A DNA stretch of 64,000 bases from Palsa-504 sp963753195 (GCA_963753195.1 CAVWBH010000001.1:1550001-1614000); one strand, 5' to 3'. Shown: positions 15,850 to 24,607, numbered from the stretch's first letter. The notes: generated from the letters alone by a model not told the origin. Numbers and translations: made by a program.

Positions 15850-17391
15850 GTGCGCACTACGTCGGATTATCCGGCCTCCCGGCCGCCGCTGAGCATGCGG
15901 CTGCGGGCCCGGCACTGGGCGGCACTCGACTACGTGTTCGGCGCGTTCATCGTGATTCTGCTGTTCGCGGCGGTCAGGCCGACCATGCGGGCGGAGGTCG
16001 TATCACCGGTCGGCGTCATCTACTCCCGCCAGGTGCCACTGCCACTGGACGCCCCGGTGGCCCTGTTCCTGGTCCTGGGGGCGGGCCTGGCCACCGCGCT
16101 ACGGCGGCGATACCCGGTACTCATGCTCGCCATGCTGCTGGCCGACTCGGTGGTGCTGACCGGGCTGGCCGGGCGGCCGGGCATCACGCCCGCGGCGTTC
16201 CTTCCCGTCGCCTACGTGCTGTACCTGGTCGCGGCCACCTACGAGCGGCGGCGGGACGCGGTGCGGGTACTGGTGGCCGTGTTCGCCACCCTGGTGGCGA
16301 ACACCGAGCTAACCGCGCTCCGCGGCAGCGACGGCTTCAATCAGGGCAACCTGCTCTTGCTCTCGTTGTGCATGGTCATCGTCTGGACGGCCGGCTACAC
16401 CGTGCGCCAGCGCCGCAGCTACGCGGTCCGGCTGCAGGATGAGGCGGCCAGCAAGGCCGTCGCCCAGGAGCGGCTGCGCATCGCCAGGGAGCTGCACGAC
16501 GTGGTCGCGCACAGCATGAGCGTCATCGCGGTTCAGGCGGGCTACGGCCAGTACGTGATCGACGCCCAGCCGCAGGACGCCCGGGACGCGCTCGGCGCCA
16601 TCCAGGCCACCAGCCGCGAGGCACTGGACGAGATGCGCCGGATGCTCGGCGCCCTCCGGCAGGCCGACGACGCGGACGCACGGCAGAACCTGGCCGGGGC
16701 GCGGCCTGGTGAGCCGGGCGCGCGGCGGCCCGGCGCGGCGGCCGGCGCGGACGCACGGCAGCGTGAGACGGACGCCGGCCCGCGCGAGGACGGCTCGGCC
16801 GCCAGCCCGCTGTTCCCCGCACCGGGACTGGCCGATCTGGACCGGCTGATCTCGCGCACGGCCGGCGCGGGCGTGCGGGTCGACCTGACGCGGTACGGGC
16901 AGCCTCGCGATCTGCCCCCGAGCATCGACCTGTCGGCGTACCGGATCGTCCAGGAGGCACTGACCAATGTGGTCAAGCACGCCCGGACGGGCTCGTGCCG
17001 GGTACTGCTCGGCTACCGGGACGACGAGCTGACCATCGAGGTCACCGACGACGGCGCCGGCGTGCCGGTCCCCGGAATGACCGGCGCCGGGGTGAGGGGA
17101 CAGGAAACCGCCGCACCGGGCCGTCACGGCCTAGCGCACGAGGCCAGCCGGGGCGTGCTGATGCTGGACGACACGCAGGCCCCGCCCGACGGCGGGCTCA
17201 GCGGCCTGCCCGGCAGCCTGCTCGGGGGGCTGCCCGGCAGCCTGCTCGGGGGGCTGCCCGGCACTGGGCACGGCATTATCGGCATGCGGGAGCGGGTCAC
17301 CTTGCTCAGCGGCGAGTTCAGCGCCGGACCGCTGCCGGGGTACGGTTTCCGGGTGAGCGCGCGCATCCCGGTGCCGCGTAGCAGCCGATGA
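15850..17391 (+). CDS. Sensor histidine kinase, NarL/DesK type (HisKA_3)
   Basis: The 513-residue kinase starts at GTG 15850 (MRTTSDYPASRPPLSMRLRARHW); a Met at 15895 is an alternative, and TACCGT just upstream would allow a leaderless start. About five membrane helices fill residues 25-180 without a large extracellular sensor. The dimerisation box is RIARELHDVVAHSMSVIAVQAG with the phospho-acceptor His. The ATPase domain has the N box YRIVQEALTNVVKHA and DDGAGVP. Two low-complexity insertions are unusual: one after the His box (about residues 280-315) and one in the ATP lid, encoded by a 24-bp tandem repeat at 17203-17265. It overlaps its regulator by ATGA. Confidence 0.93.
   Translation: MRTTSDYPASRPPLSMRLRARHWAALDYVFGAFIVILLFAAVRPTMRAEVVSPVGVIYSRQVPLPLDAPVALFLVLGAGLATALRRRYPVLMLAMLLADSVVLTGLAGRPGITPAAFLPVAYVLYLVAATYERRRDAVRVLVAVFATLVANTELTALRGSDGFNQGNLLLLSLCMVIVWTAGYTVRQRRSYAVRLQDEAASKAVAQERLRIARELHDVVAHSMSVIAVQAGYGQYVIDAQPQDARDALGAIQATSREALDEMRRMLGALRQADDADARQNLAGARPGEPGARRPGAAAGADARQRETDAGPREDGSAASPLFPAPGLADLDRLISRTAGAGVRVDLTRYGQPRDLPPSIDLSAYRIVQEALTNVVKHARTGSCRVLLGYRDDELTIEVTDDGAGVPVPGMTGAGVRGQETAAPGRHGLAHEASRGVLMLDDTQAPPDGGLSGLPGSLLGGLPGSLLGGLPGTGHGIIGMRERVTLLSGEFSAGPLPGYGFRVSARIPVPRSSR
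17203..17265 (+). repeat. 24-bp tandem repeat (2.6 copies) inside the histidine kinase ATP lid
   Basis: Two nearly identical 24-base units and a partial third encode GGLPGSLL repeats between the N/G1 boxes and GIIGMRERV. The period keeps the frame. Confidence 0.85.
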
Positions 17392-18173
17392 CCGGCCCGG
17401 GGACTCTCCGGGTCGTGGTTGCCGACGACCAGGCCCTGGTCCGGGTGGGCTTCTGCGGGATCGTCGCCGCCACGCCCGGCTTCGCGGTGGTCGGCGAAGC
17501 GGGCAACGGCGCGGAAGCGGTCGAGGCCGCCCGGCGGGCCAGGCCGGACGTCATCTTGATGGACGTCCGCATGCCGGTCATGGACGGCATCGAGGCGACC
17601 CGCCAGATCATCCGGAGCACCGGCGTACGCGTGCTGATCCTGACCACCTTCGACCTGGACGATTACGTCTTCGCCGCGCTACGGGCCGGCGCCAGCGGCT
17701 TTCTGCTCAAGGACACGCTGCCGGCCGACCTGATCACCGCCATCCGGGTCGTGGCGGCTGGCGAAGCCCTGCTCGCGCCGAGCGTCACCAGGCGCCTGAT
17801 CGGCGAGTTCGCCCGCAGGCCGCCGGAGGCGGCGCCTTTGGGCCATACGGTGACGAGCGCAGCGAGGACAAGCGCGGCCGGGACGAGCGCGGCGGGTGAG
17901 GCCCGTGCGGACGGCAGAGCGGGCGGTTACGACGAGTTGCTGAGGGTGGTCACCGACCGTGAGCTGGAGGTGCTCGCGATGGTCGCCCGCGGCCTGTCCA
18001 ACGCGGAAATCGCCGAACAGCTGACGATCAGCCCGGCTACGGCGAAGACCCATGTGGCCCACCTGCTAACCAAGCTCGACGCCCGCGACCGGGTCCAGCT
18101 CGTCATCCTCGCCTACCAGTCCGGTCTGGTCCCGGCCCGGCCGACCGCCGACGACCCACTCGCGTCTGCGTAA
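17388..18173 (+). CDS. NarL/LuxR-family response regulator
   Basis: The 261-residue regulator pairs with the kinase at 15850 (overlap ATGA). The receiver has VVVADDQALVR, phospho-acceptor Asp in DVILMDVRMPVMDG and Lys in FLLKDTLP. The C-terminal LuxR helix-turn-helix reads LTDRELEVLAMVARGLSNAEIAEQ with STxxT-like SPATAKTHV. The linker (about residues 145-180) is a repeat of TSAAR/TSAAG units. The likely target is the divergent promoter of the ABC quartet at 15711-15850. This is inference from gene order. Confidence 0.94.
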   Translation: MTGPGTLRVVVADDQALVRVGFCGIVAATPGFAVVGEAGNGAEAVEAARRARPDVILMDVRMPVMDGIEATRQIIRSTGVRVLILTTFDLDDYVFAALRAGASGFLLKDTLPADLITAIRVVAAGEALLAPSVTRRLIGEFARRPPEAAPLGHTVTSAARTSAAGTSAAGEARADGRAGGYDELLRVVTDRELEVLAMVARGLSNAEIAEQLTISPATAKTHVAHLLTKLDARDRVQLVILAYQSGLVPARPTADDPLASA

Positions 18174-18195
18174 GAGTCGCTGGCGGGCCAGGCGA

Positions 18196-18591
18196 TCAGT
18201 GGGAGAAGTTGCCGCGGTAGTACTCGAAGACCAAGCCGATGGCGGCGAATATCAGGAACATCGCACCGATCAGGAACAGCCACCAGCCGACCGCGAAGCC
18301 GACCGCCGCCGTCGCGGCGGCGAGGGCCACGTACAGCGGCCACCAGCTGTACGGGCTGAAGAACCCGAGTTCCCCGGTGCCCTGCTCGATCTCGCCCTCA
18401 TCGTCGTCCTCGGGACGCTCCGGCAGGCGGCGGCCGGTGAACAGCACGTAGAAGCCGGTCAGCACGGCCAGGCCGACAGCGAACGCGAGCGCGACGGTGC
18501 CGGTCGGATCCTTCGACACGTACCAGTACACGATGTCCGCGCCGGCGAAGAAGACGCCGCAGCCCAGGAACAGCCAGCCCTCAACCTTCAT
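18196..18591 (-). CDS. ctaF: Cytochrome c oxidase subunit IV, actinobacterial type
   Basis: CtaF is a small membrane subunit of the actinobacterial aa3 oxidase. The 131-residue protein has two helix pairs: KVEGWLFLGCGVFFAGADIVYWYV and TVALAFAVGLAVLTGFYVLF, then an acidic loop (PERPEDDDEGEIEQGTGELGFFSPYSWWP), then two more helices ending in EYYRGNFSH. The FSPYSWWPL motif is characteristic. It overlaps the ctaD end by 11 bases, so the two are cotranscribed. It ends convergent to the response regulator. Confidence 0.95.
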   Translation of the reverse strand: MKVEGWLFLGCGVFFAGADIVYWYVSKDPTGTVALAFAVGLAVLTGFYVLFTGRRLPERPEDDDEGEIEQGTGELGFFSPYSWWPLYVALAAATAAVGFAVGWWLFLIGAMFLIFAAIGLVFEYYRGNFSH

Positions 18592-20317
18592 ATGCGCTAA
18601 CCTGCCCTACCTGATTCTCGTTGGCAGTCTTGACATCCGGGATCGTCTGCTCCAGGCCCAGCGATTCACGGCCGGCCTTGATGTGCGGGTAATGCAGGTC
18701 GAAGGCGGGCCGTTCGGACCTGATCCGGGGAATCCGGTAGAAGTTATGCCGCGGCGGCGGGCAGGACGTGGCCCACTCCAGCGAGCTGCAGTAGCCCCAT
18801 GGGTCCTCTTCCGTCACCCTCTCCCCGTACCTCCAGCTGACGTACACGTTCCAGAGGAAGAGGAGGACGGACAGGGCGAGGACCCACGATCCGACGGTGG
18901 AGATGACGTTCAGCGTGGTCACGTTCCCGGGCAGGCCCGGGTAATTGGCGGTGCGCCGCACCTGGCCCTCGACACCGGTCCAGTGCTGCCCGAGGAACGT
19001 CATGTTGAAGCCGATGAACAGCAGCCAGAAATTGACCTTGCCGAGCCTGCTGTTGAGCATGTGGCCGGTCATCTTCGGCCACCAGAAGTAGAAGCCGGCG
19101 AACATCGCGAACAGTACCGTGCCCGCCAGCACGTAGTGGAAGTGCGCCACGACGAAGTAGGAGTCGGATACCGCGAAGTCCATCGGCGGGGAGGCCAGGA
19201 TGATGCCGGTGATGCCGCCGAACAGGAAGATGACCAGGAACCCGACCGAGAACAGCATGGGCGGCTCGAAAGTGAGCGACCCGCGCCACATGGTGCCCAC
19301 CCAGTTGAAGAACTTCACCCCGGTCGGCACCGCGATCAGGAACGTCATGAACGAGAAGAACGGCAGCAGCACCGCGCCGGTGGTGAACATGTGGTGCGCC
19401 CACACGGTCATGGACAGACCGGCGATCGCGATCGTGGCGGCGATCAGCGTCTTGTAGCCGAACAGCGGCTTGCGGCTGAACACCGGGAAGATCTCGGTGG
19501 CGATGCCGAAGAAGGGCAACGCGAGGATATAGACCTCGGGGTGGCCGAAGAACCAGAACAGGTTCTGCCACAAGATGGCTCCGCCGCTGGAGGCGTCGAA
19601 GACGTGTGAGCCGAGTCGGCGGTCGATCTCCAGCACGAGCAGCGCCGCGGCGAGCACCGGGAAGGCCATCAGGACCAGCATCGAGGTGAGCAGCGCGTTC
19701 CAGGTGAAGATCGGCATCCGGAACATGGTCATGCCCGGCGCGCGCATGCAGAAGATTGTGGTGACGAAGTTGACGCCCGACAGGATGGTGCCGAGGCCGG
19801 ATAGCACCAGCCCCATGATCCACATGTCGGCGCCGACGCCCGGCGAGTAGATCGCGCTGGTCAGCGGGGCGTACGCGTACCAGCCGAAAGACGCCGAGCC
19901 GCCCGGGGTGACGAAGCTGGCCAGCAGGATCAGCCCGCCGAAGGCGAACATCCAGTAGCTCAGCATGTTCATCCGCGGGAATGCCACGTCGGGCGCGCCG
20001 ATCTGCAACGGCATTATCTCGTTCGCGAACCCGACGAACAGCGGGGTGGCGAACAGCAGCAGCATGAGCGTGCCGTGCATAGTGAACAGCTCGTTGTACT
20101 GCTCGTCCGACACGAAGTGCTGGTTCGGTCCAAGCAGCTGGATCCGCATCAGCAGCGCCATGACCCCGGCGCATAGGAAGAAGAAGAACGAGGTGATCAG
20201 GTAGAGGTGACCGATGATCTTGTGGTCGGTCGACGAGAGCCAGGACGCCAGGATCAATCCCTTGCGGTTCGTCCTGCGCTGCGAGAGGGCGGTGACCGGT
20301 TGCTCGATGGTGCTCAT
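18581..20317 (-). CDS. ctaD: Cytochrome c oxidase subunit I
   Basis: Catalytic subunit of the aa3 oxidase that reduces oxygen and pumps protons. The 578-residue protein starts at ATG 20317 (MSTIEQPVTALSQRR), overlapping the ctaC stop as ATGA. About 12 helices are present. Key segments: MHGTLMLLLFATPLFVGFAN with a heme a ligand, WNALLTSMLVLMAFPVL, FWFFGHPEVYILALP with the His-Tyr cross-link pair, HHMFTTG for CuB, and VVAHFHYVLAGTVLFAMFAG for the heme ligands. The C-terminal cytoplasmic tail ends in VGQVSAYEG. Confidence 0.98.
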   Translation of the reverse strand: MSTIEQPVTALSQRRTNRKGLILASWLSSTDHKIIGHLYLITSFFFFLCAGVMALLMRIQLLGPNQHFVSDEQYNELFTMHGTLMLLLFATPLFVGFANEIMPLQIGAPDVAFPRMNMLSYWMFAFGGLILLASFVTPGGSASFGWYAYAPLTSAIYSPGVGADMWIMGLVLSGLGTILSGVNFVTTIFCMRAPGMTMFRMPIFTWNALLTSMLVLMAFPVLAAALLVLEIDRRLGSHVFDASSGGAILWQNLFWFFGHPEVYILALPFFGIATEIFPVFSRKPLFGYKTLIAATIAIAGLSMTVWAHHMFTTGAVLLPFFSFMTFLIAVPTGVKFFNWVGTMWRGSLTFEPPMLFSVGFLVIFLFGGITGIILASPPMDFAVSDSYFVVAHFHYVLAGTVLFAMFAGFYFWWPKMTGHMLNSRLGKVNFWLLFIGFNMTFLGQHWTGVEGQVRRTANYPGLPGNVTTLNVISTVGSWVLALSVLLFLWNVYVSWRYGERVTEEDPWGYCSSLEWATSCPPPRHNFYRIPRIRSERPAFDLHYPHIKAGRESLGLEQTIPDVKTANENQVGQVSAYEG

Positions 20318-21141
20318 GGCGCGCTCCCGGATGTCTGCTGCGCCGCCTGCTTGGCGGCCATATCGGCCTGGAACTGCTGCGGGGTCACGACCTTCAGGGT
20401 AAACAGCATGCGGCTGTGGTATACCCCGCACAATTCGCTGCAATGTCCGAGGAATGTCCCCGTCTTCGTCGCCGTGACCTGGAAGTGGTTCGGGTGGTCG
20501 GGGATGACGTCCCGCTTGTACAAGAACTCGGGGACCCAGAAGGCGTGCAGCACGTCGGCGGAGGTCAAGTTGAACTCGACCGTCTCCCCAGTCGGGATCT
20601 CCAGTACGGGCAGCGGACCGTTCCCATACATGTTGCCGACGTCGGTCACGTGGTACTGCGGGTAGTTGAACTGCCAGCTCCACTGGAAGCCGAGCACGTT
20701 CACCTGCACCTGGGGATTGGGCGAGATAGCGTCGAGGTAGTTCTCGTCCTTGGCGGTGTAGTAGAACAGCACCGCGATCAGCACGAACGGCACCGCCGTG
20801 TACATGATCTCGATCGGCATGTTGTAGCGCGCCTGCGGCGGGAGCCTGTCGCCGCGCTTGCGGTGGAAGACCACCGCCCACAAGATCATGCCCCAGACCA
20901 GGATGCCCACCAACATCCCGGCGATCCAGGACCCCTGCCATATCGTGACGACAGTCTTGCCCTGCTCGGTGATGGGGTCGGGAAAGCCGATCCGGGTAAA
21001 CGTGTCATTCGTGCAGCCGGTCAGGCCCAGGATGACGAGCACAAGCGCGACCGTCATGCCCAGCGCTCGAGCGCGCCGCACCCGGCGGGGACCAGGGGAC
21101 CCGGGTCTTGGCGAACCCTGTCCGTCGTGATCGGTAGTCAA
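20314..21141 (-). CDS. ctaC: Cytochrome c oxidase subunit II (lipoprotein, CuA)
   Basis: Subunit II accepts electrons from QcrC at its CuA centre outside the membrane. The 275-residue precursor has a basic N-terminus and a lipobox (ILGLTGC), two membrane helices (about residues 67-90 and 110-130), and the CuA motif HCSELCGVYHSRM with an upstream His in ADVLHAFWVPEF. The aromatic patch is FQWSWQFNYP. The best start is TTG 21141, nine bases after AGGAAGG; a later Met (MTVALVLV) would still keep the lipobox but loses the basic stretch. It heads the ctaC-ctaD-ctaF operon. Confidence 0.96.
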   Translation of the reverse strand: MTTDHDGQGSPRPGSPGPRRVRRARALGMTVALVLVILGLTGCTNDTFTRIGFPDPITEQGKTVVTIWQGSWIAGMLVGILVWGMILWAVVFHRKRGDRLPPQARYNMPIEIMYTAVPFVLIAVLFYYTAKDENYLDAISPNPQVQVNVLGFQWSWQFNYPQYHVTDVGNMYGNGPLPVLEIPTGETVEFNLTSADVLHAFWVPEFLYKRDVIPDHPNHFQVTATKTGTFLGHCSELCGVYHSRMLFTLKVVTPQQFQADMAAKQAAQQTSGSAP

Positions 21142-21286
21142 GGCGAGGGGCCTTCCTCGGTTCTGCTACAGCGTGTCGTGCAAACAGTATCGCGCGCCGC
21201 CCCCGCTTCTTCGGGGACCCCCACATGTTTGCGTCATCTTTGTGCCCGGCGCGCGTACCGGGGCTGGCGCCGGGCATGATGCACTC

Positions 21287-21598
21287 ATGATCGGACGCCG
21301 GTTCCGCCTGTTCGGGCGGGCCGCCGTCCCAGAGGCCGAACGGGCCGTGGTGTCACCGGCCGCCGACCTGGCTCCCGTGCTGACCATCGACGCGCTCGGC
21401 CGGAAATGCCCGATCCCCATCATCATGCTCGCGGAGCAGATCAAGGACGTCCCGCTGGGCGCGATCGTCGCGGTCCTGGCCGACGACCCGGCGGCCTACA
21501 CCGACGTGCCGTCCTGGTGCGTGATGAAGGCGCACGAGTTCGCGGGCTATGAGGAACTGACCCGCGGCTGGGCGCTGTTCATCCGGCGCGCGGTTTAG
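21287..21598 (+). CDS. TusA/SirA-like sulfur-carrier family protein
   Basis: The 103-residue protein contains the TusA fold with the CPxP signature in LGRKCPIPIIMLAEQI (Cys near residue 44), followed by VPLGAIVAVLADDPAAYTDVPSWCVMKAHEF. Family members relay sulfur as a persulfide on this Cys, for example in tRNA thiolation or sulfur oxidation. The first 30 residues (IGRRFRLFGRAAVPEAE) are a variable basic extension. The gene lies between ctaC (divergent) and the CtaG-like gene (convergent), so a role in oxidase cofactor assembly is thinkable, but the sequence does not show it. Confidence 0.85.
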   Translation: MIGRRFRLFGRAAVPEAERAVVSPAADLAPVLTIDALGRKCPIPIIMLAEQIKDVPLGAIVAVLADDPAAYTDVPSWCVMKAHEFAGYEELTRGWALFIRRAV

Positions 21599-21611
21599 CC
21601 CCGGGCCCGCC

Positions 21612-22721
21612 TCAGCGGGTGGGCTTGAACCGGGAGGTGAAGCGGGGGTCGTTCTGCCACCACAGGGGCTGCTCGTCGTCCTGGGCCGGGACGGGACCGG
21701 CTGCGCCGGGCTCGGCCGGGGCGGCAGGCGCGCCGGGCTCGGCCACGGTGGCGGGCGCGCCGGGCTCGGCGGGCGAGGACAGGGCCTGGGCCTGGGCCTC
21801 ACGGACAGCTTCCTCCGCGTCCAGCTCGGCGTCGATCCGGGCCGCGTCCGACTCGTCTTCGCGCATCATGTGGATCAGCTGCGCGGCGAGGAACGGCAGG
21901 CCCACCAGGTCGCCGAGGATCCACAGCACGCCGCCGCCGAGCACCTGGTCGGTGGCCAGGCTCGGGCCCCAGGGCCGGGCCAGCGCGTGGTAATAGGCGG
22001 CGCCGAGGAGATTCTGGTCGGCGATGACCGCGATCCCGAAGAACGCGTCCCCGATCACCTCCGCGCCGGTGATCCACATCGCGACGGCGTAGGCGTACTC
22101 CTTCGGCACCGGGTCAACGCGCAGCAGCGTCCAGAAGAACACGAAGCCAGGGATCATCAGCGCCACGAAGGTCAGCTCCCGGACCGTGGTGCTGCGGAAG
22201 ACCCAGGTGTACCAGGACGTGAAGTACATCACGAACGGCACGCCGATCAGGGCGAACGTGGTGATGGCGGGGAAGGTGAGGACACGGGCGGGGCGGGAGC
22301 GGATGACGGCATTCAGGCGGGCGCCGGCGCGCGGGAACACCGCGGCGAACAGCGTGAGCGGGCGCCCGAGGGCCAAGAACAGCGGGACCACCAGGACCAG
22401 CAGCACGGTCTGGACCGCCCGGGCGTAGAACAGCACCGGCTGGTAGACGCCCACCCAGGACAAGGTGGCGATGACCAGGAAACCGAGACCGAGACCGCAG
22501 AACCAGATCGGCCGCGCCACCGGCCAGCCGCCCGGTACCCTCCTGGCCCGCCGGGCGGCGAGGAGGTAGCCGCCGCCCAGGACGAGGATGAGCGCCAGCA
22601 TCCACGGGTCGAGCGTCCACTCCGTCAGGGCCCGGGTCACGGTCAGCTCGGGGGGCCCGTGGTACCCGGAGGCGAGAGCACCGGTCAGCCCGGACGCGCC
22701 CAGGTTCGTCATGCCTGTCAC
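21612..22721 (-). CDS. CtaG-family cytochrome c oxidase assembly protein
   Basis: The 369-residue membrane protein matches the caa3_CtaG family, which assists copper insertion and assembly of cytochrome oxidase. About seven helices occupy residues 35-290, with HGPPELTVTRALTEWTLDPW near the N-terminus, GRPLTLFAAVFPRAGARLN in a loop, and the FFWTLLRVDPVPKEYAYAVAM and IADQNLLGAAYYH segments. The C-terminal 90 residues are an acidic coiled stretch and then a Pro/Ala repeat (AEPGAPA) ending QPLWWQNDPRF. Start GTG 22721 and ATG 22712 are both possible. Its location beside ctaC supports the role. Confidence 0.9.
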   Translation of the reverse strand: MTGMTNLGASGLTGALASGYHGPPELTVTRALTEWTLDPWMLALILVLGGGYLLAARRARRVPGGWPVARPIWFCGLGLGFLVIATLSWVGVYQPVLFYARAVQTVLLVLVVPLFLALGRPLTLFAAVFPRAGARLNAVIRSRPARVLTFPAITTFALIGVPFVMYFTSWYTWVFRSTTVRELTFVALMIPGFVFFWTLLRVDPVPKEYAYAVAMWITGAEVIGDAFFGIAVIADQNLLGAAYYHALARPWGPSLATDQVLGGGVLWILGDLVGLPFLAAQLIHMMREDESDAARIDAELDAEEAVREAQAQALSSPAEPGAPATVAEPGAPAAPAEPGAAGPVPAQDDEQPLWWQNDPRFTSRFKPTR

Positions 22722-22793
22722 GCTACCCGGATCGTCACCGGCGTGATTCCCCCGGGCCGACGGACGCCGCCGGCCCGGGCCCGGACCGGGCGG

Positions 22794-23456
22794 TTACGAG
22801 CTGCCCGAACCGGCCTGAACCGGGTTGATGGTCAGGGTCTGGACCGGCTTGGAGCAGGTCTGCGACGTGTTGGCCAGCAAGACGGAGGCGGTCTGGTTAG
22901 GCGGGTAGACGCGCAGGTAGGCGGCCTTGACCGGGTCGCAGGTGGTACTCGGGAAGTTCAGCGCGTCCACGATCTGCAGCGTGGCGCTCGCAGTGGCGCC
23001 GGGTCCCAGCGTGATCAGCTTGACCGCCGTGCCGGAACGCTTGGCGGCCAGGCCGATCTGCGTCTGCGCGGAGGAGACCAGCGAGACACCCGGGTAGCCG
23101 TACAGCGTGCACGCGGAACCGGAGGCGTTGGTGAAGACGAGCGTCACGATCACGCCCCCGGCGTAGCCGTTCGGCGCGCTCTGGCTGATCTTCAGGGCGC
23201 TGGTGACGCAGGCCGCGGCGGCCCTGGCCGTGGACGTGGACGACGAGGTGGCCGTGGTCGTGACGGTCACCGTCGTGGCCGGCGAGGAGGTGCCCGAGCT
23301 GGACGTTGACGAGCTGGACGAGGATGAGCACCCGGCGGCCAGCGCGGCGCAGGCCAGTGCCGCGGCCACCCGGCCGGCCCGAGCTATGGATACCGCGGCG
23401 GCCGCCCGGGCCGCAGCCGGCTTTCTGCTTCTTGAACGCTCCACCTTTGCCACCAC
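22794..23456 (-). CDS. DUF4232 lipoprotein
   Basis: The 220-residue secreted lipoprotein starts best at GTG 23456, six bases after GGAGGAA; the frame upstream is open but lacks a site. The signal peptide ends in the lipobox LAAGC, followed by a Ser/Thr linker with long runs of S. The C-terminal domain, about residues 85-215, fits DUF4232: an Ig-like beta fold with two Cys pairs (CVTSALKIS, SACTLYGYPGVSL, TTCDPVKAAYLRVYPP, QTCSKPV). Its function is unknown. It follows the CtaG gene on the same strand, separated by 72 bases. Confidence 0.85.
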   Translation of the reverse strand: MVAKVERSRSRKPAAARAAAAVSIARAGRVAAALACAALAAGCSSSSSSSTSSSGTSSPATTVTVTTTATSSSTSTARAAAACVTSALKISQSAPNGYAGGVIVTLVFTNASGSACTLYGYPGVSLVSSAQTQIGLAAKRSGTAVKLITLGPGATASATLQIVDALNFPSTTCDPVKAAYLRVYPPNQTASVLLANTSQTCSKPVQTLTINPVQAGSGSS

Positions 23457-23581
23457 GCCCGCTTCCTCCCCTCGGCGGCGCCCGGTGCGCCGTCGGTGAC
23501 AGTATGACGACCGGGGCGCCCGGCTGGTTGGTGCCACGCCAGTGACGGAAGGCAAACGGGGTGAACCGGGCGCGGGAAGAT

Positions 23582-23595
23582 GGGCCGTTCGGCCC
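23582..23595. repeat. Palindrome GGGCCGTTCGGCCC, possible diverged member of the dispersed motif family
   Basis: Shares CCGTTCGG with the 15-base motif and is followed, as in most copies, by an A-rich stretch. It lies between the DUF4232 gene and the PfkB kinase gene and could equally be a short terminator stem. Confidence 0.35.
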
Positions 23596-23610
23596 GCAAA
23601 GATCAGGAGA

Positions 23611-24579
23611 TCAGGCCGGCAGGTACGCCGCGACCTCGGCCGCCGCGGCGGGTCCGTAGGCGGTGATGAACCGCTCGGTCAAGGTGGCGGGCTTCAGCTC
23701 GTATTCCTGGGTGCCCACGGTCTCCAGCGCGTGCACCGCGAGCAGGTTGCCGAGCTGCGCCGCGCGCGGCAGGGACATGCCCCACGCCACGGCGGCCAGG
23801 AAGCCCGAGCGGAACGCGTCACCGGCTCCGGTCGGCTCGGCCATCTGGGCGTCGGCGATGCCCGGCACGTGGATCGCGGGGTGGCCGGCCCGCTCGATCC
23901 GCGCGCCGTCAGCGCCCAGCGTGGTGACCCGGGTGCCGACGTGGCTCAGCACCTCGGCCGGCGTCCAGCCCGTCTTCTGCTCGATCAGGGCGGCCTCGTA
24001 CTCGTTGGAGAACAGGTAGGCGGCCCCGTCCACCAGCTCGTGCACGTCCGGGCCCTCGAACCGGGCCAGCTGCCATGACGTGTCGGCGGCGAACGGCACG
24101 CCGAGCTTGCGGCACTGGCTGGTGAAGCTGAGCATGGCCTGCGGGTCGGTCGCGCCGATGAGGACCAGGTCGCAGTGGCCGGCCAGCGGGCCGAGGTCGA
24201 TCTGCGCATCCTCGCTCATCGCGCCCGCGTAGAACGACGCGATCTGGTTCCCCACGAGGTCGGTCGTGGCGACGAACCGGGCGGTGTGGCGCAGCACCGA
24301 CTCGCGCACGCCGCTGGTATCCACCCCGTGCCGGTCCAGCCAGCCGCGGTACTCCGCGAAGTCCGGGCCGACGCTGCCGATCAGGAGGGGGCGCACACCG
24401 AGGCAGGCCATGCCGAAGGCGATGTTCGCGGCCACTCCCCCGCGCCTGATCTGCAGCTCATCGACGAGAAAAGACAATGCCACCTTGTCCAGCTTGTCCG
24501 CGACGAGCTGGTCGGTGAACTTGCCAGGAAACGTCATCAGGTGGTCGGTCGCGATCGACCCGGTGATGGCGATGCGCAC
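23611..24579 (-). CDS. PfkB-family carbohydrate/nucleoside kinase, adenosine-kinase-like
   Basis: The 322-residue ribokinase-fold enzyme phosphorylates a sugar or nucleoside with ATP. Substrate-binding GGVAANIAFGMACLG is the first PfkB signature, and EPTGAGDAFRSGFLAAVAWG is the second, with the catalytic Asp and anion hole. The opening RIAITGSIATDHLMTFPGKF and KLDKVALSFLVDELQIRRGG match the group of mycobacterial Rv2202c, described as adenosine kinase. Position between the ctaC region and the ErpA gene also matches. Substrate remains inferred. It lies 29 bases after the ErpA gene and may be cotranscribed with it. Confidence 0.88.
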   Translation of the reverse strand: MRIAITGSIATDHLMTFPGKFTDQLVADKLDKVALSFLVDELQIRRGGVAANIAFGMACLGVRPLLIGSVGPDFAEYRGWLDRHGVDTSGVRESVLRHTARFVATTDLVGNQIASFYAGAMSEDAQIDLGPLAGHCDLVLIGATDPQAMLSFTSQCRKLGVPFAADTSWQLARFEGPDVHELVDGAAYLFSNEYEAALIEQKTGWTPAEVLSHVGTRVTTLGADGARIERAGHPAIHVPGIADAQMAEPTGAGDAFRSGFLAAVAWGMSLPRAAQLGNLLAVHALETVGTQEYELKPATLTERFITAYGPAAAAEVAAYLPA

Positions 24580-24607
24580 GGCGGCGGTTTAAGCGTTCAG
24601 CCGGGCG

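Noticed and set aside
18581..20941. Extended 786-residue CtaD
   Set aside because: The extra N-terminal 208 codons overlap ctaC in another frame and have no protein character; the ATGA overlap at 20317 gives the normal CtaD length.
21337..21351. Near copy (14 of 15) of the dispersed motif on the minus strand in the TusA-like gene
   Set aside because: It lies in coding sequence and its flanks do not resemble the other copies; probably coincidence.
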